Shown here in pieces: positions 17,326 to 25,918 of a DNA stretch of 64,000 nt. The number at the start of each line of letters is the position of its first letter. The first letter of the stretch is position 1. The notes beneath the pieces are model-generated. The model did no database searches, was not told where the DNA came from, and was given only the letters and a program-made list of their open reading frames with translations. The stretch is from the NCBI GenBank assembly GCA_025559845.1, contig CP048470.1:100001-164000 (forward strand). Direction: 5' to 3'. This DNA is from Agrobacterium tumefaciens (GTDB taxonomy: Bacteria; Pseudomonadota; Alphaproteobacteria; Rhizobiales; Rhizobiaceae). Both the position numbers and the translations under genes were made by a program.

Positions 17326-18393
17326 TCAAGGCCGCCAGGTGACGTATTTCGGATGGCCCTGGCCGATCGGCAGGGCAACATCACTATTGGTATCGTTGGA
17401 ATGATAAACCGCCGCCAGAAGCTCCAGCGAACGATGAGCGTCAGCGCTGGTGACCGGCGGTTTTTCGCCCGTTTCCAACGCCTGATAAAAGGCCTCCATC
17501 TGCCCGTTGAAACGTCTGCCGACCGCCGGCATTTCTGAAAGCAGCGCATCGATCTTTTTCCCGACCTCTTCGTTGGCCGGAACGATGCGCCAGGGTCCAT
17601 CGCCCGGCGAATAGGGCGAGTGATTGCTTTCAAACGTCACGTTCTCAAATGCGAGATGCAGACGGCTCTCTTCCTCCTGCGCCCCAAGGGTTGCGGTTGC
17701 CGAGACAACGGCGCCGCTCTGCATGAGAAGGCTCGCAGAGACGCAATCTTCGACCTCGATCGCGTTGACCCGTGTGGTCGTGCGCGCAAATACCCGCGAG
17801 ACTGGCCCCATGAGATAGGTCAGCATGTCATGAAGGTGGATGGCGTGGGTCATCATCACGCCGCCCAGCTCGGTGGCCCAGCGGCCCCGCCACGGGTTGT
17901 CGTAATAGTCTGCGCCACGGTTCCAGAAGGTCTCGGCTGTTGCAACGTAAGCCTTGCCGGCCAGACCGCTTTCGACGATGCGGCGAACTTGCTGCACACC
18001 CTCTCCATAACGGTACTGGAAGATGGGCATCAGAACCCCACTCGACTTTTCCTCCGCCGCCATCACCTCGTCTACCTCGGCAAGTGAGCCGGTCAAAGGC
18101 TTTTCGCAGACGACATTTTTCCCTGCTGCAAGAGCCTGCAGGATCAGTCGCGTATGCGTCGCCGGTGGCGTGCAGATATCGATGATATCGACATCCTCCA
18201 TCGCCATGATCTCGTCTGAGGAGAGCGTGCGGCGCGGCACAGAAAACTCATCTGCGACCGCGTTCAGGCGTTTTTCATCGAGATCGCATAGCGCAACCAA
18301 ATCGAACTTGTCAGCGTGGGGTTGATAGCCTTCGACAATATGCGACTTGCCGATGCCGCAGCCGATAACGGCAACCTTGTAACGTTTAGCCAC
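17326..18393 (-). CDS. Gfo/Idh/MocA-family oxidoreductase
   Basis: 355 residues. The Rossmann start YKVAVIGCGIGKSHIVEGYQ is followed by the family EKP motif (NVVCEKPLTGSLAEVDEV) and the C-terminal sheet domain, with HAIHLHDMLTYLMGP carrying the usual active-site histidine. Such enzymes oxidise or reduce a hydroxyl of sugars, inositols or glycosides with NAD(P). GTG at 18393 is chosen because GGAGGGAA lies 7 nt upstream; it overlaps the preceding gene by 8 nt. It sits between a second Gfo/Idh gene and the importer ATPase, so it acts on what this importer brings in. Substrate not deducible. Confidence 0.9.
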   Translation of the reverse strand: MAKRYKVAVIGCGIGKSHIVEGYQPHADKFDLVALCDLDEKRLNAVADEFSVPRRTLSSDEIMAMEDVDIIDICTPPATHTRLILQALAAGKNVVCEKPLTGSLAEVDEVMAAEEKSSGVLMPIFQYRYGEGVQQVRRIVESGLAGKAYVATAETFWNRGADYYDNPWRGRWATELGGVMMTHAIHLHDMLTYLMGPVSRVFARTTTRVNAIEVEDCVSASLLMQSGAVVSATATLGAQEEESRLHLAFENVTFESNHSPYSPGDGPWRIVPANEEVGKKIDALLSEMPAVGRRFNGQMEAFYQALETGEKPPVTSADAHRSLELLAAVYHSNDTNSDVALPIGQGHPKYVTWRP

Positions 18394-19399
18394 GATAGGT
18401 TCCCTCCGCCATCTGCTGTGCCTTGAGTGCGACTTCCATGGCTGCAAAGCAGCGCGCCTGCGGCATCGCAGTCTCCGTGCGGTTGCGGATATCATGGAGA
18501 AGCTGGCCGCCATAAGGCAACTCGACGTTCGAGCAATCGATGTGCTGAACGCCCTTCTTGTCGGTCAGGAAGAGGTGATTACCACCATCTCGCCCGGCAA
18601 CGTCGATGTTCTTGCGGATTTCTATTGCACCTTCCGTTCCCGTGATGAAGAGACGCCCGTCCCCCCAACTCGGCAAGCCCTCCGGCGTAAACCAGTCCAC
18701 GCGAATAAAGCCGTCGGCATCGGCGGTCGACAAATGGATGTCGCCGCTATCCTGCAAACCTGGCCATTCCGGGTGAGCGCGATTGGAAACGGTAGCTGAC
18801 CGTATTTCGACGCTCTCGGCACCAGTGAAGAACAGGAACTGCTCGCACTGATGTGAGGCGATATCGACGAGAATGCCGCCATACCGTTCGCGTTTGAAGA
18901 ACCATTCAGGCCGGGTTGGCGCACGCAGGCGGTGCGGACCGAAGCCTGCTGTCGAGACGACCTTTCCGATCGCTCCTGCGGCAACGAGTTCGCCTGCCTT
19001 CACGGTGGCACGATTTTCGAAATGTTCGGAATAGAGGATCGAGAAGATACGCCCGGTTTCTGCCTGGACGCGCCGCACATTGGCAAGTTCGTCCATCGTG
19101 ACCATACCAGGCTTGTCGACCATCACATCTTTGCCCGCCCGCATGGCCGCAATCGCAATCCCTGCCCTGTCGGCTGGAATGGCAGAACTGATGATAAGGT
19201 CGATGCTGTCGTCATCCAGGAAACGGCGTGCGTCGTCGGTACGGGGACCGCCGGGGAATTTCTCGCCATAAGCCCGGGCCAGGTCGTCTTCCTCGGCATA
19301 AAAGCCGACAAATTCGGCACCCGCATTCAGAAGGCAGTTGGTCTGCCCGTAAATGTGGTCGTGATTGATGCCGATCGTCGCAAATCTTACAGGTTTCAT
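18386..19399 (-). CDS. Gfo/Idh/MocA-family oxidoreductase, divergent
   Basis: 337 residues. The N-terminus VRFATIGINHDHIYGQT is a divergent Rossmann loop, and VMVDKPGMVTMDEL stands where most members have EKP, keeping the lysine. The C-terminal domain includes GILVDIASHQCEQFLFF with a plausible catalytic histidine. The changed cofactor region suggests a different reaction from its neighbour, perhaps a hydro-lyase or epimerase relative. It overlaps the next gene by 8 nt and lies 18 nt after the MalG-like permease. Function inferred only to family level. Confidence 0.85.
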   Translation of the reverse strand: MKPVRFATIGINHDHIYGQTNCLLNAGAEFVGFYAEEDDLARAYGEKFPGGPRTDDARRFLDDDSIDLIISSAIPADRAGIAIAAMRAGKDVMVDKPGMVTMDELANVRRVQAETGRIFSILYSEHFENRATVKAGELVAAGAIGKVVSTAGFGPHRLRAPTRPEWFFKRERYGGILVDIASHQCEQFLFFTGAESVEIRSATVSNRAHPEWPGLQDSGDIHLSTADADGFIRVDWFTPEGLPSWGDGRLFITGTEGAIEIRKNIDVAGRDGGNHLFLTDKKGVQHIDCSNVELPYGGQLLHDIRNRTETAMPQARCFAAMEVALKAQQMAEGTYRG

Positions 19400-19417
19400 C
19401 GGAAATGCCCTGGCCTT

Positions 19418-20293
19418 TCAGCGTTTCATGCCGGTTGTCGCGATGCCTTCGATCAGCAACCGCTGGAAAAAGAGGAAAAACAGGAAGACCGGCACCAAAG
19501 AGAGATTGGACATGGCGAAAAGCGAGGTCCAGTCGGAGCTGCCGGTGGAGTCCACGAATGATCGCAGACCAAGCTGAACGGTGTAGGTATTAATGTCGTT
19601 CAGATAGATGAGCGGACCAAAGAAATCGTCCCAGGTCCAGATGAAAGAAAAGATGGCTGCCGTTGCAAGGACCGGCATCGACAAGGGCAACATGATCTTC
19701 CAGTAGATGCGGAACGGGCTGCAACCATCCATCACGGCAGCTTCGTCCAGTTCACGCGGAATGCCGCGGAAGAACTGTACCATCAGGAAGATGAAAAACG
19801 CATCCGTCGCCAGGAATTTCGGCACGATCAGCGGGAGCGATGTGTTCACCCATCCAAGCTCGAGGAACAGGATATATTGCGGGATCAGTACGACATGATA
19901 GGGCAGCATCAGCGTGCCGAGCATGAGCGCAAACCAGAAATTTCTCCCTCCGAAGCGCAATCTCGCAAAGGCAAAGGCTGCAAGCGAGCAACCGACGACG
20001 TTGCCGATTGTCGCAAAGACTGCAATGAGGGCGGAGTTCCAGAAGAACTGGCCAAAACTGACCTGTAGTCCGGTCCAGCCGCGAATATAGCCACCGATAT
20101 CGACGGCCGATGGAATAAGCGACGAGGTACCAAAGAGCTCGTCCTGGGGACGGAACGATCCTGAGATCATCCACAGGATCGGATAGAGCATCGCAAACGA
20201 CACAATGATCAGGGTCGTGTGCAAGAGCACCGAACGCATCGGGGAACGTTGCGGGCCATCGCCTGGCCGGGGGGCGGTAACAGCATCAGTCAT
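19418..20293 (-). CDS. Sugar ABC importer permease, MalG type
   Basis: 291 residues with six membrane segments. The EAA loop is GIPRELDEAAVMDGCSPFRI, which docks on the ATPase, and the C-terminus LLIEGIATTGMKR is typical of MalG-like subunits. The ATG at 20293 overlaps the upstream permease by 8 nt. It forms the translocation pore with the MalF-type subunit; the binding protein is at 21243-22532. Confidence 0.95.
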   Translation of the reverse strand: MTDAVTAPRPGDGPQRSPMRSVLLHTTLIIVSFAMLYPILWMISGSFRPQDELFGTSSLIPSAVDIGGYIRGWTGLQVSFGQFFWNSALIAVFATIGNVVGCSLAAFAFARLRFGGRNFWFALMLGTLMLPYHVVLIPQYILFLELGWVNTSLPLIVPKFLATDAFFIFLMVQFFRGIPRELDEAAVMDGCSPFRIYWKIMLPLSMPVLATAAIFSFIWTWDDFFGPLIYLNDINTYTVQLGLRSFVDSTGSSDWTSLFAMSNLSLVPVFLFFLFFQRLLIEGIATTGMKR

Positions 20294-21239
20294 CGTAGTG
20301 CACCCAGTATTTCGCGCTGAGGAACGAGAAGGCCGTGAACAGCGAAATGATGATGACGAGGATCCAGGCAAGTGCCGAGGCATACCCCATACGGAAGAAA
20401 CCGAAGGCTTCCTGATAAAGATAGAGCGTATAGAACAGTGTCGAGTTGATCGGCCCGCCGGTACCTTCCGAGATGATGAAGGCAGGCGTGAATGCCTTGA
20501 AAGCGTCGATCGTCTGGATCACGGCGTTGAAGAAGATCACCGGTGTCAGAAGCGGCAGTGTAATCCGGAAGAACTGTCTTACCTTGCTTGCACCGTCGAT
20601 CTCGGCTGCTTCATACATATCTTGCGGCACTTGGCGCAGACCCGCCAGGAAGATGATCATTGGCGAGCCGAACTGCCAGACCGACAGAATGACCAGCGTG
20701 TAGATCGAATAGTCGGGGTTGGAAATCCAGCTCGGGCCTTCGTAACCAAAGAGCTGCCAAAGAAGCATGTTGACGAGCCCGTCAGAGGCAAAGAGCTGGC
20801 GCCAGAGGACCGCGATCGCAACCGATGAACCGAGGAGCGAAGGCAGGTAGAAGATCGCCCGGTAGAGCGTCAGTCCCTTGATGCCACGATTGAATGCGAG
20901 CGCCAGAAGAAGCGCGAAGATCAGCTTCAGCGGAACCGAAAGCAGGACATAGGTGAACGTCACCTTCATCGCGGCTGCGAATTTCGGGTCATCGGTGGCA
21001 ATTCGGACGTAATTGGCTGCCCCAACCCAATCGGGCGATTGCAGCAGGTCGTAATTGGTGAACGACAGATAGAGCGAGGCCAGCGCCGGACCGAGAGTCA
21101 GGCCAAAAAACCCGATCAGCCAGGGCAGGAGAAACAGGTAGGCGTGAATGTTACGGTCGAAAATTCGACGCGCGCCTCCCCGTTTCGGGAGAGCCGCAGC
21201 GCGGCTCTCCTCTACGAGAGTTTCAGATCGAAAGGCCAT
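20286..21239 (-). CDS. Sugar ABC importer permease, MalF type
   Basis: 317 residues: a cytoplasmic lead, then six membrane segments (AYLFLLPWLIGFFGLTLGPA is the first). The EAA loop is VPQDMYEAAEIDGASKVRQF. This is the MalF/UgpA-type partner of the next gene. The start lies 3 nt from the stop of the binding-protein gene, so the importer genes are translated as a tight unit. Confidence 0.95.
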   Translation of the reverse strand: MAFRSETLVEESRAAALPKRGGARRIFDRNIHAYLFLLPWLIGFFGLTLGPALASLYLSFTNYDLLQSPDWVGAANYVRIATDDPKFAAAMKVTFTYVLLSVPLKLIFALLLALAFNRGIKGLTLYRAIFYLPSLLGSSVAIAVLWRQLFASDGLVNMLLWQLFGYEGPSWISNPDYSIYTLVILSVWQFGSPMIIFLAGLRQVPQDMYEAAEIDGASKVRQFFRITLPLLTPVIFFNAVIQTIDAFKAFTPAFIISEGTGGPINSTLFYTLYLYQEAFGFFRMGYASALAWILVIIISLFTAFSFLSAKYWVHYDD

Positions 21240-21242
21240 ATA

Positions 21243-22532
21243 TCACTTCCGTTTGATAACGGTTTCGGATTCCTTGACGAGCTTGTCGCCACCCTGCTCC
21301 GGCGAAATCTTGCCGAAACCAACTTCTTCAGCCGTCCGTTTCAGGACGAAGGCAAATTCCCCTGCGCCTGGAGGAGGAGCTGGCGGCAGGTTGCCGACGC
21401 CAGGGGTAATTTCTGCGATGTACTCAACCATGCTCTTGCTGACGTCATCGAGTTTCGCTGTCAGCTGGTTGCGCATGGATTCGGAGGCAGGAACGCCACG
21501 CTCGACCCCAAGAATATCGATGCCCTGGGGTTCGGCGACGAGGAAATTGATGAAACCAATTGCCTGTTCGATGCCAGCGCTGCCATTGGCGACACTGATG
21601 AGCATCGACGGCTTAAGATAGTGGCCCGACGGCGCATCTTTCGACACCTTCGGATATGACGTCATGGCAAGCTTTGACTTGTTGAGTGCCTGGTATCCAA
21701 CGAACTGGTTGGAGTGGGCAAACGCTGTGGCAGCCTTGCCGGTCGTCAGCGCGTTGGTTTCAATGTTGAGCTGATCGAGCGCCTGGATATCGGCTGGCAC
21801 ACAAGCCTTGCTCTTGCGAAGATCCGCCCACATGGTGAACCACTTCGTCGCATCAGCTGTATCAAAGCCGATACCACCATCTTCGGTGTAGAGAGCCTTC
21901 CCGCCCTGTCGCAACCAGTTCTCAAAGCTCGGCTCGACACCACTGGCATCTGCGGTCGCATAATAATTGGGTTTCGGCTTCTTCTCGGCGAATTTTGCAC
22001 CGTTTTCGGCAAACTCTTCCCAGGTCTGACCGATCGTCGGCGGGGTAATGCCCGATTTTTCCCAAGCAACCTTGTCGAAGAAGACGGCACTTGAGTTTAC
22101 GCCAAGATTGACGCCGTAGAGTTTGCCATCGACCCGACCGGAATCGATGTTCATCTTGCCGAAGTCGTCGATTTTCAGGCCCTTGCCGATATGGTCGTCA
22201 AGTGGCGCCAGAGCACCACGTCGGGCGTATTCGAAGATGTAGCGATAGTCCATCTGGATAAGATCGGGCGCGTTTCTGCCTGCAACCTGTGTTGCCAGGC
22301 GGGGCCAATAATCGCTCCATCCGGCAAACTCGCCAGCGATTTCGAGATCGGGCTTGACCTGCTTGTAGGCGGCGATTGCCTTGTTGGTACGATCGGCGCG
22401 CTCCTGCGATCCCCACCACAACATACGCAGGCGGGCGGCCTGTGCTGACGCGGAACCTCCCCCCAATGTTGCGAGTGAAAGGGCCGCAAGCCCGGCCGAA
22501 AGCACAGTACGCCTCTGAAGCATCACGGACAT
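21243..22532 (-). CDS. Periplasmic sugar-binding protein of the TetR-linked importer
   Basis: 429 residues. The signal (QRRTVLSAGLAALSLATLGG, cleavage near ASAQA) is followed by a family-1 binding protein: LRMLWWGSQERADRTNKAI, DGKLYGVNLGVNSSAVFFD, HSNQFVGYQALNKSK and LGVERGVPAS. ATG at 22532 follows GGGAGGAG by 7 nt; an internal ATG three codons later is less well placed. First gene of the leftward operon, facing the TetR gene across a 118-nt promoter region. It is a close paralogue of the orphan binding protein at 8535-9839, so the two probably bring related ligands to one pore. Confidence 0.93.
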   Translation of the reverse strand: MSVMLQRRTVLSAGLAALSLATLGGGSASAQAARLRMLWWGSQERADRTNKAIAAYKQVKPDLEIAGEFAGWSDYWPRLATQVAGRNAPDLIQMDYRYIFEYARRGALAPLDDHIGKGLKIDDFGKMNIDSGRVDGKLYGVNLGVNSSAVFFDKVAWEKSGITPPTIGQTWEEFAENGAKFAEKKPKPNYYATADASGVEPSFENWLRQGGKALYTEDGGIGFDTADATKWFTMWADLRKSKACVPADIQALDQLNIETNALTTGKAATAFAHSNQFVGYQALNKSKLAMTSYPKVSKDAPSGHYLKPSMLISVANGSAGIEQAIGFINFLVAEPQGIDILGVERGVPASESMRNQLTAKLDDVSKSMVEYIAEITPGVGNLPPAPPPGAGEFAFVLKRTAEEVGFGKISPEQGGDKLVKESETVIKRK

Positions 22533-22594
22533 TGGCAACTCCTCCCTATTGACTGCCAAATTAATGATGAGAGCAAACGACACTTGCCGTTTTA

Positions 22595-22609
22595 TAACTA
22601 ATTGGTTAC
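22595..22609. promoter_or_regulatory. Probable TetR operator, copy 1
   Basis: TAACTAATTGGTTAC lies between the divergent binding-protein and TetR genes. It matches the site at 23523-23537 at 13 of 15 positions and is a near-palindrome with one arm mismatch. Confidence 0.65.
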
Positions 22610-22650
22610 ATGGGAACACCGATCGTTAGCATTGTCAAGCGGGTGCTGAA

Positions 22651-23349
22651 GTGGAAAAAACAGAGAAAATCATCCCGAACGAACCGGCATCGGAGGAAAC
22701 GCCTGCGGCAAAGCGCAAACGTGCCGTCACGCAGACCAGAAACCCGGAGCGAACCCGGGCAGCCATTCTTGAGGCAGCCCGTCGCGAGGTCGCGGCGAAG
22801 GGCCTGGCTGGCGCGCGAATCGATGTCGTGGCTCGCCGCGCCGGCACCAACAAGCGAATGATCTATCATTATTTCGGTGACAAGGACGCACTCTATCTCG
22901 CTGTTCTGGAAGACGCTTACCGCCACATCCGCCATGCTGAGCGACGCCTCGATCTGACACGCAAGGCGCCGAGCGAAGGCCTGCGGGAGCTGGCGCTTTT
23001 CACATGGCACTATTATCTCGATCACCCGGAATTCCTGAGTATCCTCGCTACAGAAAACCTCAACAGAGCGCGCTATCTCAGGCAATCTCAGGCAATTGCC
23101 GAGATGCACTCGAACTTCATCTCCGAACTGGAGGACGTGCTTCGCCGTGGCAGGGAGACCGGCGAATTCCGGACGGGGCTTGATCCGGTTGATGTCTATC
23201 TGACCATAGCGTCACTCGGTTTCTTCTATCTGTCCAACCGCTTCACGCTCTCCACGATCTTTCAGCGTGACCTCGGCGCCCCGGCTGAGCTCGAAAGATG
23301 GGGTCAACATATCGTCGACACCGTGCTTGCTGCACTGCGTCCAACTTGA
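22651..23349 (+). CDS. TetR/AcrR-family transcriptional regulator
   Basis: 232 residues. A charged lead is followed by the helix-turn-helix RIDVVARRAGTNKRMIYHYF and GDKDALYLAVLEDAY, then a helical ligand domain about 95-225. The start is GTG at 22651; no in-frame ATG is near and the ribosome site is poor, so translation may be low. It lies between the leftward importer operon and the rightward enzyme operon. The same 15-nt palindrome occurs upstream of both, so it probably represses both until a substrate-derived inducer binds. Confidence 0.9.
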   Translation: MEKTEKIIPNEPASEETPAAKRKRAVTQTRNPERTRAAILEAARREVAAKGLAGARIDVVARRAGTNKRMIYHYFGDKDALYLAVLEDAYRHIRHAERRLDLTRKAPSEGLRELALFTWHYYLDHPEFLSILATENLNRARYLRQSQAIAEMHSNFISELEDVLRRGRETGEFRTGLDPVDVYLTIASLGFFYLSNRFTLSTIFQRDLGAPAELERWGQHIVDTVLAALRPT

Positions 23350-23364
23350 ACGTTGCGCAGTAAA

Positions 23365-23470
23365 TTCCCCTTTCAGGCCAAGGGGAAGAGAGCGTGTGCG
23401 GTTGCGAAGGACATCAGGATTTCTCCCATAACGTTTAGTTGGCGGTGCTGGAAACGGCTCCGCCTTTTTT
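23365..23470 (+). terminator. Two hairpins after the TetR gene, the second with T6
   Basis: The first is an 8-bp perfect stem (TTCCCCTT / AAGGGGAA) at 23365-23387. The second is GGCGG / CCGCC at 23441-23464, followed directly by six T. They would separate the TetR gene from the enzyme operon. Confidence 0.6.
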
Positions 23471-23492
23471 CACTTTTGCGCGCAAATGCGCC

Positions 23493-23537
23493 TTGACAGA
23501 TCGCCCCCATCGCGATCACAAATAACCAAATGGTTAC
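23493..23537 (+). promoter_or_regulatory. Promoter with TetR operator, copy 2
   Basis: TTGACA at 23493 is a consensus -35 box. About 24 nt further on is TAACCAAATGGTTAC (23523-23537), with perfect 6-bp arms TAACCA / TGGTTA, placed over or just after the expected -10 region. Repressor bound there would block the enzyme operon starting at 23600. Confidence 0.65.
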
Positions 23538-23599
23538 AAATATCCGTTTTGGGAAAAACCGCAGCCAGCGGTAGGCGAGCTGTCTTGGGAGGACAATTC

Positions 23600-24742
23600 A
23601 TGAAACGTATCGGCGTCATCATGCACGGAATTACCGGCCGCATGGGCTACAATCAGCATCTCGTGCGCTCAGTACTGGCCATTCGTGACCAGGGTGGCGT
23701 GACACTGAAGAGCGGCGAAAAGGTCATGCTCGACCCGATCCTCGTTGGTCGAAACGCAGAAAAGATCGAGGAAATCGCCAAGCGGCATAACGTTGCCCGC
23801 TGGACAACAGATATCGACGCAGCACTTGCTAATCCCGAAGACACGCTGTTCTTCGATGCCGGAACCACGCAAATGCGCGGCAGCCTTCTGGAAAAGGCCA
23901 TCAAGGCCGGCAAGAATGTCTACTGCGAAAAGCCAATCTCCGACACGATGGAGGAAGCGATCGCCATCGCAAAACTGGCAGAGAGTGCCGGGATCAAGCA
24001 CGGCGTTGTCCAGGACAAGCTGTTTCTGCCGGGTCTTCGCAAGCTCGCCATGCTGCGCGATAGCGGCTTCTTCGGGAAGATCCTCTCGGTGCGCGGAGAA
24101 TTCGGCTACTGGGTTTTCGAGGGTGACTGGCAGCCAGCGCAACGCCCCTCCTGGAACTATCGTCTCAAGGATGGCGGCGGTATCATTCTCGACATGCTGT
24201 GCCACTGGCGCTACGTGCTCGACAATCTCTTCGGAAAGGTTCAGTCGGTCAGTTGCCTTGGCGCAACCCACATTCCCCAGCGCTTTGATGAGCAGGGCCG
24301 TCCTTATGCGGCAGACGCAGATGATGCGGCCTATGCCACGTTCGAGCTGGAAGGCGGCGTGATTGCCCATATCAACTCATCCTGGGCAGTGCGCGTGCGC
24401 CGTGATGATCTCGTGACCTTCCAGGTCGACGGCACCCACGGTTCGGCGGTGGCGGGATTGACGAAATGCTGGACGCAACATCGTACAAACACGCCCAAGC
24501 CCGTCTGGAACCCAGACCAGCCGCAGACAATCGATTTCTACAAGACCTGGCAGGAAGTTCCTGACAACGTCGTCTACGACAACGGCTTCAAGGCCCAGTG
24601 GGAAATGTTCATTCGCCACATCGTCGACAACGAACCCTGGCCTTATGGCCTGATGGAAGGCGTCAAGGGCGTGCAGCTTGCCGAACTCGGCATCAGGTCG
24701 TGGAAGGAGCGTCGCTGGCTCGATGTTCCGGAAATCGTCTGA
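23600..24742 (+). CDS. Gfo/Idh/MocA-family oxidoreductase, first gene of the enzyme operon
   Basis: 380 residues. The Rossmann start is KRIGVIMHGITGRMGYNQHL, an unusual GxTGRMG loop also seen in dihydrodipicolinate-reductase-like folds. NVYCEKPISDTMEEAIAIA is the Gfo/Idh signature, and GGGIILDMLCHWRYVLDNL carries the usual active-site His. NAD(P)-dependent oxidation of a sugar or glycoside is expected. ATG at 23600 follows GGGAGG. The next gene starts 11 nt after its stop. It is a third Gfo/Idh enzyme under the same TetR control, and little like the other two. Substrate unknown. Confidence 0.9.
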   Translation: MKRIGVIMHGITGRMGYNQHLVRSVLAIRDQGGVTLKSGEKVMLDPILVGRNAEKIEEIAKRHNVARWTTDIDAALANPEDTLFFDAGTTQMRGSLLEKAIKAGKNVYCEKPISDTMEEAIAIAKLAESAGIKHGVVQDKLFLPGLRKLAMLRDSGFFGKILSVRGEFGYWVFEGDWQPAQRPSWNYRLKDGGGIILDMLCHWRYVLDNLFGKVQSVSCLGATHIPQRFDEQGRPYAADADDAAYATFELEGGVIAHINSSWAVRVRRDDLVTFQVDGTHGSAVAGLTKCWTQHRTNTPKPVWNPDQPQTIDFYKTWQEVPDNVVYDNGFKAQWEMFIRHIVDNEPWPYGLMEGVKGVQLAELGIRSWKERRWLDVPEIV

Positions 24743-24753
24743 GGAGATCGAAC

Positions 24754-25917
24754 ATGAGCGAACTCCAGCTTCCCAACGAAGATCGTACGATCGGGCTTTA
24801 CAAACTCTCCGGCACTCCCATTGCTCTTGAGAAGCGGGATGCAGCCGATTTCAATCGTGTCGCCTTCGCCGCCGCTCACGTGGTGGCGGACCCCTTCGCC
24901 GACAATGACCCATGGCTGACCCCCGCCATCGATTGGGACGCTACCTTGCGTTTTCGTCACCGGCTCTGGGACCTTGGGCTTGGCGTTGCAGAAGCGATGG
25001 ATACAGCACAACGCGGCATGGGCCTGGCGTGGCCGCAGGCTCAGGAGCTAATTTCTAGAGCGCTTAAGGAAGCCGCGACCAGAAAAGATGCGCTGATCGC
25101 CTGTGGCGTCGGAACCGATCATCTCAGTGGAACGGATTACAGCCTCAACCAGATTGTTGACGCTTATCTGGAACAGCTTGATTTTGTTCAAGGACAAGGC
25201 GGTCGCGTCATCCTTATGGCAAGCCGCGCTCTTGCCGCCGCCGCCCGCTCACCAGACGACTATCTGGAAACATATTCGCGCGTGCTAGAAAAGTCTGACA
25301 ACAAGGTCGTGATCCATTGGCTCGGTGAAATGTTCGATCCAGCCCTTGAGGGATACTGGGGCTCGGCCGACCACATGACGGCCATGGATACTTGCCTAGC
25401 GATGATCAAAGGCAATGCCAGCAAGATTGATGGGATCAAGATTTCGCTTTTGTCGAAGGAGAAGGAAATCGTCATGCGCCGCCGCCTGCCCGAAGGTGTG
25501 CGGATGTATACGGGTGACGACTTCAATTATGCCGAACTGATCGCGGGCGATGACCAGGGCCATTCGGATGCACTGCTTGGCATATTTGACGCGATTGCAC
25601 CGGCGGCCTCCAAGGCGCTTGCGAGCCTGAAGCGCGGGGCAGATAACGAGTTCTTCGACATTCTCGAACCAACGGTCGCGCTTTCGCGGCACATCTTCAA
25701 GGCACCGACGCGTTTTTACAAGACGGGTGTCGTCTTCCTGGCCTACCTCAATGGCCTGCAGGATCACTTCACCATGGTTGGAGGGCAGGAAAGCACCCGT
25801 TCCACGCAACATTTCGCCGAACTCTTCCGGCTGGCTGACAAGGCGAATGTCCTCTCGGACCCGGATGAAGCCACCCACCGCATGAAGGCGTTTCTCGCCG
25901 TGAGGGGTATCCATTGA
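24754..25917 (+). CDS. DUF993 protein, dihydrodipicolinate-synthase-like TIM barrel
   Basis: 387 residues matching the DUF993 family, a TIM barrel related to class I aldolases such as DapA. Blocks include DALIACGVGTDHL, VVIHWLGEMFDPALEGYWGS and SKIDGIKISLLSKEKEIVMR. K229 in GIKIS sits where the Schiff-base lysine lies in this superfamily. An aldolase or dehydratase step on a keto-sugar acid is therefore plausible. GAGGAG precedes the ATG. Its neighbours supply a dehydrogenase before it and an enolase-superfamily protein one nucleotide after it. Family activity is not established as far as I know. Confidence 0.85.
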   Translation: MSELQLPNEDRTIGLYKLSGTPIALEKRDAADFNRVAFAAAHVVADPFADNDPWLTPAIDWDATLRFRHRLWDLGLGVAEAMDTAQRGMGLAWPQAQELISRALKEAATRKDALIACGVGTDHLSGTDYSLNQIVDAYLEQLDFVQGQGGRVILMASRALAAAARSPDDYLETYSRVLEKSDNKVVIHWLGEMFDPALEGYWGSADHMTAMDTCLAMIKGNASKIDGIKISLLSKEKEIVMRRRLPEGVRMYTGDDFNYAELIAGDDQGHSDALLGIFDAIAPAASKALASLKRGADNEFFDILEPTVALSRHIFKAPTRFYKTGVVFLAYLNGLQDHFTMVGGQESTRSTQHFAELFRLADKANVLSDPDEATHRMKAFLAVRGIH

Positions 25918-25918
25918 A

